From Dama dama (lineage: Eukaryota > Chordata > Mammalia > Artiodactyla > Cervidae), in NCBI RefSeq assembly GCF_033118175.1, contig NC_083693.1, forward strand, positions 57,405,981-57,469,980: a stretch of DNA of 64,000 bases. The letters are read 5' to 3'. A program made the position numbers and the translations under genes. This document shows positions 56,691-64,000 of this stretch, one piece after another (the first letter of the stretch is position 1; every line of letters starts with the position of its first letter). The notes below the pieces were generated by a model. That model was not told the DNA's origin. It saw only the letters and a list, made by a program, of their open reading frames with translations, and made no database searches.

Positions 56691-56692
56691 GG

Positions 56693-56880
56693 TTCAATGG
56701 TTCTCAACCCTGAATGTTCTTTAGCATATGAGGAGATTTGAAAATTATCAGTGCTTGGACCACAGCAGGATTAACTACTTCAGAATCTCCAGAAGTGTGT
56801 CCTAAGCATCAGATAATTTTTAAAAGCCCTCAGGTGATTTTAGTACATAGTGAGGATTTAGAACTATGCATAGTCTGAGG
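56693..56880 (+). mobile_element. MER5-type hAT-Charlie MITE
   Basis: caatggttctcaaccctgaa, tttagcatatgaggagattt, acttcagaatctccagaagt, and agccctcaggtgattttagt follow a MER5-type element in sense, ending diverged near 56880. Confidence 0.75.
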
Positions 56881-57365
56881 TAGACTGGCAACCATGGTCT
56901 CCACAGTTACTTCTATACACAGAATGAGGCTTTTGACCTCCCTCAGGTGGCTTTGAACTGGCATGAGGAAACTGCTTGTTAGCATTCACCCTCACCCAAC
57001 TTTCCTTGTGAATATCAGTATGTATGTACAATATAGCTGACCAGAGTTAGAAACTATGAGCTATGAAGACAGTTGGAGTAAGCAAAAGTTAAATCTAGAG
57101 CTTTTCTTGTGTTAGCAAGGAATGCTAAAATGAATCAGTTACTTAAGGATGTCCTTAACAGTTTTACTAAAAATCTATGTTCTCATTCTTATTTAGTCTA
57201 TTTTAGGAGACCATATAGGCCAAATCTTCAGGTAATCTCATTAGTCCCTCTTCTCAGTCATATATATTCTCTTGCTACAGAGATGAATACCTTGCATGTG
57301 ACAGGTGTTAAACACCTGGGTTGTTCTTTCCCTATTGTATATTTTTGCTTCCTTCGCCATAAATT
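56881..57365. other. Unassigned stretch
   Basis: Nothing recognised; may include the diverged margin of the L1 beginning at 57370. Confidence 0.35.
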
Positions 57366-57369
57366 AATT

Positions 57370-58140
57370 CAGTTATATTGATTTGTTTTAATGCTGATAA
57401 TACCCTGTTTTGATTATTATAGCTTTGTAATATACTTTGAAATCAGGGAGTATGATATCTGCAGCTTTGTAATTCTTTCTCAAGATTGCTTGAGCTGTTT
57501 GGTTCATTTGTGTTTCCTTACAAATTTTAGGGTTGTTCCATTTCTGTGAACAATTACTTTGAAATTTTGATAGCGATTGAATTGAATTTGTAGATTGCCC
57601 TGGGGAATATGGAAGTTTTGAAAATATTAATTCTTCCCATCTGTGAGTGCAGAATATCTTTCCATTTATGTCATCTTCAATGTCTTTCATCAATGTCTTA
57701 TAGTTTTCAGTGTACAGATTTTTCATCTATTTGCTTAAATTTATTCCTAGGTATTCTAATATTTTTTGATGCAATTGTAAGTGGGATTGTTTTATTAATT
57801 TCTCTTTGACAGTTGTTAGTGTATAAAAATGCAACAGGTATTTGTATAACAATTTTGTATCCAGCAACTTTACCAAAATTTTTTATCCTGTGTTTTTTTT
57901 TTAGGGGGGGAGGGTAAAATCTGTAGGGTTTTCCATGTATAAAATCATGTCGTCTACCAATAGTAGCAGTTTTACTTCTTCCTTTCCAGTTTGGATGCCT
58001 TTTATTTTTTTCTAGTCTAGTTGCCCCACCTAGAATCCCCAGTACCATGTTGAAGAAAAAAAAAAAAAAATAGCCATTCTTGTTTCTGATCTCAGAGGAA
58101 AAACTTTCAGCTTTTTAGTGTTGAATATGGTATTATCAGT
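57370..58140 (-). mobile_element. Ancient L1 ORF2 fragment
   Basis: Minus-strand translation between 57388 and 58048 gives L1 ORF2 wording: KTLMKDIEDDINGK, FSKLPY and an IKTGY-type end, split among frames by stops and indels. The nucleotide phrases cttcaatgtctttcatcaat, tttcagtgtacagatttttc, aaatttattcctaggtattc, and ttgtatccagcaactttacc are classic antisense L1. Contains a T run and G run at 57892-57911 and an A run at 58057-58071. Confidence 0.88.
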
Positions 58141-58205
58141 TATTATACACTTGAAACTAATACAGTGTTATATGTCAATTATACCCAATGAAAAAGAAAC
58201 ACTTG
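58141..58205 (+). mobile_element. L1 3' terminal scrap
   Basis: cacttgaaactaatacagtg, ttatatgtcaattatacc and an A-rich end follow an L1 3' terminus in sense, opposite to the neighbouring ORF2 piece. Confidence 0.6.
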
Positions 58206-58214
58206 AACAACCTG

Positions 58215-58292
58215 CGGCAAATTTTATACATTCTCTAAATCTCATTTTACCTATTAAACTGGGATAGTATTCCTATTTCAGAATTATTTTAA
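58215..58292 (+). mobile_element. MIR scrap
   Basis: ctctaaatctcattttacct, attaaactgggatagtattc resembles the sense MIR core. Short. Confidence 0.45.
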
Positions 58293-58483
58293 AAAATTAT
58301 TTTGTGAAGGAAAAGAATTCAGAATAAAACACAGAAAATGAGATTAATTAATTATCTGATCTACATTAGTATGTGATAACTAACCCCAAAGACATATTTT
58401 TGTATTCTCTGTCCCTCCTGGTGCTTCGCTCCTATCCTATAACCCTCTGCCTGCTGTTATTATCTATGTCTCTACTATATATA

Positions 58484-58607
58484 TGTTGTTCTTTGCAACT
58501 CCATGGACTGCAGCCCACCAGGGGATCTTCACAATCCAGAGATCGAACCTGCATCTCCTGCATTGGCAGGCAAATTCAGCAATACTGCTGAGCCACCGGG
58601 GAAGCCT
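58484..58607 (-). mobile_element. Bov-tA SINE with central deletion
   Basis: ttctttgcaactccatggac, tgcagcccaccag joins straight to gggatcttcacaatccagag, then agatcgaacctgcatctcct and tgagccaccggggaagcct. The middle of the Bov-A body is missing. Flanked by TATATATA on both sides, probably its target site. Confidence 0.9.
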
Positions 58608-58929
58608 ATATATATATATTCAAATCATATTTAAATTAAGAAATTTTCTCTTTACAATTTACATTTTATAAAATTTACTATTCAAATTTAATGTGTATAC
58701 TTGTGTTTTCTCACTCTCTGTTTTCCTGATGGGATTTGTGTGGGTGTGTGGGTTTTGGTTCTTTTGATTAACTGTGCTTATAGTTGACTTGAATGTATGT
58801 TTTCAGCATATAGTCTAAGAGGCCCCAATGTTTTGAAAAAACCTGCATTTCTATCAGTACCAAAGTGATGCAATTTGAAAAATCTGCAAAAAAACAGGAG
58901 TTCCAGTTTCCAGAGGACTTTTCTTTCTG

Positions 58930-59300
58930 CTCCCCAACAATATGCTTGCTACTCCTGGAAATGCTGGACTCTCTTCACTCCTTCGAGCCCTGTGTTTTCT
59001 CTCACTTTTGGACCTCCACAGGGAATACCCTCTTTCTTGACTAATTACCCCTTCACCTGGCTACCTTCTAACTATTTCTCACCTTAGCTTCTGCTTACCA
59101 GGGAAAAAGTCTATCCTGACCTCATGCCTCTGGATGAGGCGTCTCTTCTAATGATTCTATAACACCTCATATCACCCTCACATTATTATACCACATTCTA
59201 CTGCTTAACCATTCCCTTCTCTGGACTTCTCACTCAGGGTGTCATTATGGTTCAGTACATCACACAGTGCTGGGCACATTCCCACTTCAAATGAAAGCTC
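58930..59300 (+). mobile_element. L2 LINE 3' region
   Basis: tttctcacttttggacctcc-like start, then ccttcacctggctaccttct, cttagcttctgcttaccagg, gtctatcctgacctcatgcc, ttctataacacctcatatca and cagtgctgggcacattccca follow L2 in sense. Confidence 0.6.
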
Positions 59301-60431
59301 TCAGTTCCCTCCAATGACTAATCACATGTCAAAGGCCTTTAGGATTAAGGGTAGATTATCATGTATCTTTAGCGTATTCTGTTTGCTTATAGATTTATTC
59401 CCCTAAGATCCACAGAACAACAAGCATCCATCTAATTTTATTTTTCTTAAAAAAGAAACTGTTCCATGTTACTGATGTAAACCATATTTTTGTTTTCTTA
59501 AATTCAAGACACTAGTATATTCTTTTCCTTGTTTCAGGAGGCATGTTTTTTTTTATTTTTTGCCCCCCTGGCTGGAGGAATTGAATTTCTTACTTTTTCA
59601 ATACCACTATTTTAATCCCAGTCTGCTTTGGGGAGATTTATCGTGTGTTTACCTGCTGAATGATGTCTTTTGAACATGTTGCTATAAGGCACAGTAACTT
59701 GATTTTGAGATTTCAAGTAGAGCGTTTTAATCTTATGTACTGGACTTAGCAGTATAACCTTAGAAAACTTTTAGCCACTTTTTAATGCCTTGCCTTTTCT
59801 CTGTTCTTTTCTTGCTGAAGGCCTGCAGATTTTAAAATACGTTGGGCCTTTGAACAGAATCATCCAAGCAAGTATTCACTGGGATGTACTTGAGATATGA
59901 TCATTCTGAATTAATAAAATAGGATCTTTGCTACTGTCTTAATTGTTTTTCCTTTCACAACTCTTCCCTTTTTTGTATAAATTGTATTGCTAACTTATTT
60001 TTATTTGTTTCTCAATACATATTCTATTTTAAAAGTTTATCACTTATCTCTGGGTTTCTCCTTTTATAGGACATTGTTATCTTCAAAATCTTTTGATTAC
60101 TGCCTCTTACAATTTCAAAAGAATTGGAAAAAAGGAGGCTGAACAGAGTATACCAGCATTTAAGCCAGATTATTTTGTTGACAGAACACAAAAACCGGTG
60201 AATGAAGAAAACGCACTTGGGAGTATTGATTTTCAGTAAAGTAACTGGTAGATGGTCTCATGAAATTTTATTTGATAAACTAATTAACTCGGTTAGAAAC
60301 ACTAACATTTAGATAGAAAACTGGCCCAGAGGTCACAAACCAGATAATAATAACATATATTGTGTGTTGTAGTAGGTAGCTAAGATTGTAGTTAGTAGAA
60401 ATGCTCAACTTTGGATTTTTCATAGCTTTTT
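59301..60431. other. Unassigned stretch
   Basis: Nothing recognised. 60060-60240 has a few exon-like features (ttttatag before it, a mostly stop-free frame) but no recognisable protein or canonical donor. Confidence 0.35.
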
Positions 60432-60449
60432 AAAAATGAATGTCATGGA

Positions 60450-60740
60450 GTTACATGTATTCCCCATCCCGATCCCGCCTCCCACCTCCCTCTCCACCCG
60501 ATTTCTCTGCGTCTTCCCAGTGCACCAGGCCTGAACACTTGTCTCATGCATCCAACCTGGGCTGGTGATCTCTTTCACTATAGTTAATATACATGTTTCA
60601 ATGCTGTTCTCTCGAAACATCCCACCCTTGCCTTCTCCTACAGAGTCCAAAAGTGATTCATGTCAATGTATGACAAAACCCACTACAATATTGTAAAGTA
60701 ATTAGTCTCCAACTAATAAAAATAAAAATAAAAAAAAAAA
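60450..60740. mobile_element. Twin-primed ruminant L1 3' end: inverted 5' half, sense 3' half
   Basis: 60450-60652 is the antisense L1 3' region (gttacatgtattccccatcc, pyrimidine block, through cttctcctacagagtcc). 60653-60740 is the sense terminal part (gattcatgtcaatgtatgac, ctactaataaaaata-type end) with an A tail. The duplication atgaatgtcatgga flanks it at 60436-60449 and 60740-60753, so both halves came in as one insertion. The inversion joins sequences that are adjacent in the intact L1 (compare 9335-9375). Confidence 0.93.
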
Positions 60741-60753
60741 TGAATGTCATGGA

Positions 60754-61214
60754 ACTGGAAATAATTGATAAAAGTTTCAGTTTATATAATTGAATAGCAA
60801 TAGAAATATCATGAAAATCTTGATCTTGTGACGTATTATGGACAGTTATAAATATGGTTACAGACAATAAGAAAGTCAATTTGGAAAAAATGGAATTAAA
60901 ATGAAGAGGATAAAATATCAGTTATGACCACAAATGATAATTCAAAGAAAAGTGAAAACTAGTACTTGAAACAGTTCAGATTTCTTCTTTTATCTTCATC
61001 TTCTTCTTTGTGATTCCAACTGGGAATGCAGGTCTTGGTCCAGTGCCCTCTCCCCTTGTCTCTCCTAGAGGAACCATCTACTCTGGAGGCTTTAGAGAAC
61101 ACATCTGGGTTTGATGACTTGCTCTCAGATCTCCAACTCCAGGCTAAGAATTTGGTCCTTTATCTCCACTAACTAACAGGGTGTTTTCTTTTTTTAGGAT
61201 TCTTCATTTCAAAC
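60754..61214. other. Unassigned stretch
   Basis: Unique sequence; nothing recognised. Confidence 0.4.
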
Positions 61215-61225
61215 ACACAACTCTT

Positions 61226-61434
61226 GTGTGAGTGCATGCTCAGTCATGCCTCACTCTTTGTGACCCCATGGACTACAGCCTGCCAAGCTCCTCTGTCTAT
61301 TGGTTTCTCCAAGCAAGAATACTCTAGTGGGTTGCCATTTCCTCCTCCAGGGGATCTTCCTGACCCAGAGATCGAACCCACAACTTCTGCATTGTCAGGC
61401 AGATTCTTTACCTCTGTGCCACCTGGGAAGCCCT
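61226..61434 (-). mobile_element. Bov-tA SINE with 11 bp TSD
   Basis: Antisense Bov-tA from gtgtgagtgcatgctcagtc to gtgccacctgggaagccct; box B complement at gagatcgaacccacaacttc. Duplication acacaactctt at 61215-61225 and 61435-61445. Confidence 0.95.
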
Positions 61435-61445
61435 ACACAACTCTT

Positions 61446-62680
61446 AAATTCCTTGATATTTCTGTTTCACACTAAGGGTTTCCCTCTGCCACCACAAACT
61501 TACCCATTTCTTAAAGTGCCCAAAGGACTGAAATCTTAAATTTATTTTTGATTTCTTCTTAATTATCCCACTTCATTTATTTAATGAATCCAGGAATCTC
61601 TTCCACAGTATATCTTTTTCATCCAAGATATCCTCAGTTTCATAGAAGTTGCTAATGTGTGAATTCCTGTGATAGTCTTCTAGTAGTTCTCTCTGCCCCA
61701 AGTTGTCATTGACCTCTTTAACCTTCCCGAACCTTTTGAGTTATATTATCCCTGTCCTCCAGAATACGTGGTGGACATCTTTGTTTCAGTCTAATTATTT
61801 GAAGCTGCTCCCCGCCCCCTCAGTTGAGATGATCAAATTTATGTGTGTGAATAGGTACGTATATATGTGTGTACATATGTACTCATATGTGTTAAAACTA
61901 CATAAAAAGTGCTAGAATAGAAACAGTTTTGAGGAATTAATGGAAATTATAGTGACAATGGAATTGGGCTGAAAAAAGTACCATTTAGCATATAATTCAA
62001 TAGAGGCAAAGGGAAAAAAACAGTCAAAGCAATTGGCTTTCCAGAGAGAATGCAGTGAACCACTAAAGTCAGACTACCAAAGACTGGGAGTATGGAGTTG
62101 GAAAAGCAGGAAGCAAGCCAAGGACTTTGGAGACTTGACCAGAGCCCAACCTTTGGGTGGGAGGTGGGGACAATGCTTGCCCTGAAGCCTTATTTGGCAA
62201 TGAAGGTAGGACTGTATGCCTGGGGCTAGAAAGAGGATCTTCTCCCCCATCTTCCTTCCATCTGCCATTATATTGGGCTTTCTTTTTTTGGAACAACATG
62301 GCCCCTCTGAGACGCAACAGAGGCTAGAAAGCACACATATTACCTTTTCAGCCTCTGCAATGGTTTGAGAAAGGGATGACACTATCCATCCCTACAGGAA
62401 TCCAGACTAAAGCAATAACAGGGAAGGAGATCGAGAAATTTGTCTAAGAAATGTCCCCTTTAAAGAGTCTCATCTCCAAGATTAAAAGATCAGAATTTCC
62501 CTGATAAACCTTTTAAGGAAATGCTTCCGATTCTTATCACAGTCTTCTAAACATATAGAAATGATGTTAAATCTCCAATTTATTTTATAAAATCTAGGCA
62601 GAAAATAGAAAACTACATACTATTATAAATTATAACTATAGATCCAAATGTTAAAATTATTTTAATTTAAATATAATTTG
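61446..62680. other. Unassigned 1.2 kb stretch
   Basis: Nothing recognised. An imperfect (TG/TA)n patch at 61840-61892. Overlapping minus frames at 62069-62382 lack motifs. Confidence 0.4.
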
Positions 62681-62684
62681 GCAG

Positions 62685-62930
62685 CATACATTTTTTATTG
62701 ATGTAATTGTCACATAACATGGTCAATTTGGTGTATAAGGTAAGTTAAAGGTGTCTAAGGTATTGATCTGATGCATTTATATATTGCAATATGATTACTA
62801 CCATAGACTAAGCTAACACCTTTATCATGTCATGTTTCTTCATTTTTATGTTGAGAACAATTAATATTTAGTATCTGAGCAACTTTGAAGTTAATACTTT
62901 AGCTGTTTATTAAAGAAATATTATAATGAG
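62685..62930 (-). mobile_element. Ancient L1 3' region
   Basis: ttttattgatgtaattgtca, cataacatggtcaatttggt, atatattgcaatatgattac, taccatagactaagctaaca, and atctgagcaactttgaag follow an old L1 3' region in antisense. Confidence 0.72.
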
Positions 62931-63129
62931 ATCAAGTAGAATTCAGTATACTCGTATAATGTTATGCAGTATTAGATTTCTACAAAAATTTTCTAAGTAC
63001 TGAAGAGTAGACTGATATACATGGGGAATGTGAAATGCGTAGAATAAACTTAACCTTCTTTTGATATATTTTTAAATATTCCCTTTGTGGTAATACTTAA
63101 GGAAACACAAACATTTGCTGCACATGTTC
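62931..63129. other. Unassigned stretch
   Basis: Unique sequence. Confidence 0.4.
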
Positions 63130-63290
63130 CTTGTACTAGAGACTTCACAAGTACAGCATCATTTAGTCTTCTTAAAAATTCTCAGCATGCATATTATCAG
63201 GTATTCTTCTTCCCCCTTGATGATGTAAGTGAAGCTTAGAGAGGTTAATTAACCTTATCTTAGGCAATCTTTGTCAGATCTTGAATTTGA
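63130..63290 (-). mobile_element. MIR SINE fragment
   Basis: acaagtacagcatcatttag, tcttcttaaaaattctcagc, aagtgaagcttagagaggtt, and aattaaccttatcttaggca are antisense MIR wording. Confidence 0.7.
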
Positions 63291-63643
63291 TTTTTCCCTC
63301 TTTAGATGTTATACTATCAAGTTAGTATTAAAGTTTCATAGATGTTGGCAGAAATAGGTGACTCCTGGGTCCAAGATCAAAGGCCTCATTACTTGTGGTT
63401 CATGGGCATCAGTGTGTTTGTATTGGTTCCCCTTCAACTGAAGTCCCATGTGGGTGATGTATGAGTGGCATAGTAGGTTTGGGTTGCATCTGAGGAACAC
63501 TGAGCGTGAGGAACCCACTACTTTTACAACCAGAGTAACCAAGACTGTTATTTGTTGGAGCTGTGGAGAAGGAGACATTCCTTTATCTTTCAAAGTTATC
63601 AGCTATGCAACAACCCTGAGTAATGGGTTGAGTAAAAGGTGAT
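63291..63643. other. Unassigned stretch
   Basis: Higher-GC segment at 63360-63600 with open frames on both strands but no motif. It could be an unrecognised LTR. Confidence 0.35.
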
Positions 63644-63645
63644 CA

Positions 63646-63848
63646 GTTTTCCCTGGTGGATTTGTGGTAACATATCTGCCTGCAATCCAGGAGATGCAGG
63701 AAACTCAGGTTCAGTCCCTGGGTTGGGAAGGTCTCCTGGAGGAGGGCATGATAACCCACTCCAGTATTATTGCTGGGAAAATTCCATGGAGCCTGATGGG
63801 CTATGGTCCATCGGGTCACAAAGAGTTGGACATGACTGAAGCGACTGA
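63646..63848 (+). mobile_element. Bov-tA SINE
   Basis: ttttccctggtggatttgtg head, ctgggttgggaaggtctcct, cccactccagtattattgct, gagttggacatgactgaagc. The short flanks tgatca at 63640-63645 and 63847-63852 may be the remains of its duplication. Confidence 0.93.
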
Positions 63849-64000
63849 TCATGAACCCATGCAAAAGGGTGGTCAGGGGCTTGCAACCTTGGCATAATGT
63901 GTCAAAAAGCAAGAGGTCCAAAGACGACTGCCTCTTCCAATAACTTTTCCCTCTAAGGTCACTCAGCCCTTTTCCATCGTGTCTTTGACTAATATCTCAT
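63849..64000. other. Unassigned end of window
   Basis: Unique sequence to the window edge; nothing recognised. Confidence 0.4.

Noticed and set aside
60060..60240. Candidate exon (pyrimidine tract and ttttatag before a mostly open stretch)
   Set aside because: No canonical GT donor follows in a fitting place, and the translation is not recognised.
1..64000. CRISPR arrays, operons, bacterial promoters or riboswitches
   Set aside because: No regularly spaced repeats with unique spacers and no operon-like gene packing exist. The repeat content is mammalian.

Overview
This is mammalian nuclear DNA from a ruminant, most likely a bovid. The evidence is the density of lineage-specific repeats: tRNA-Glu-derived Bov-tA SINEs, dimeric Bov-A2 SINEs, BovB (RTE) LINEs, ruminant-type L1 3' ends, and the older cetartiodactyl CHR SINEs. 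Species cannot be settled from the sequence. I found no intact protein-coding gene, rRNA, tRNA gene, CRISPR array or bacterial-type element. The window reads as gene-poor intergenic or deep intronic DNA, and its open frames are short, random, or run through repeats.

Layout. 0-6 kb: mostly unassigned DNA with one Bov-A2 (1172-1444). 6-10 kb: an ancient L1 3' region split by a young ruminant L1, an MST-type MaLR LTR, and a 1.6 kb BovB with a small L1 inside it. 10-15 kb: MER5, MIR, L1 and Bov-tA copies. 15.0-15.5 kb: a decayed retroviral env transmembrane-subunit fragment. 17.65-17.85 kb: a perfect 3 x 66 bp tandem array. 22-26 kb: Bov-tA copies, a MaLR LTR split by about 650 bp of foreign sequence, and an L1 3' region. 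29-36 kb: CHR and Bov-tA SINEs and an ancient L1 carrying a CHR, followed by a second BovB that carries a Bov-A2. 39-51 kb: an MLT1 LTR, MIR and L2 fossils and Bov-tA copies. 54.9-56.2 kb: the most interesting element, a retroviral RNA copied back into the genome. 57-64 kb: L1 ORF2 remnants, a twin-primed inverted L1, L2 and further Bov-tA copies.

The highlight at 54905-56236 is on the minus strand. It has the structure of a retroviral transcript, not an integrated provirus: R-U5, a proline-tRNA primer binding site, a shortened env message, a polypurine tract, U3-R, then a poly(A) tail. It starts about 31 bases downstream of the first base of the TATA box seen in its own 3' LTR, and a 15 bp target-site duplication flanks it. 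This is what is expected if LINE machinery retrotransposed a (probably spliced) ERV mRNA. The env reading frame is heavily deleted and broken.

The genes do not work together in any pathway here. The informative biology is the layered history of retrotransposition: ancient L1, L2 and MIR, then MaLR LTRs, then CHR, then BovB, Bov-tA, Bov-A2 and young L1, with target-site duplications that date and orient many of the insertions.
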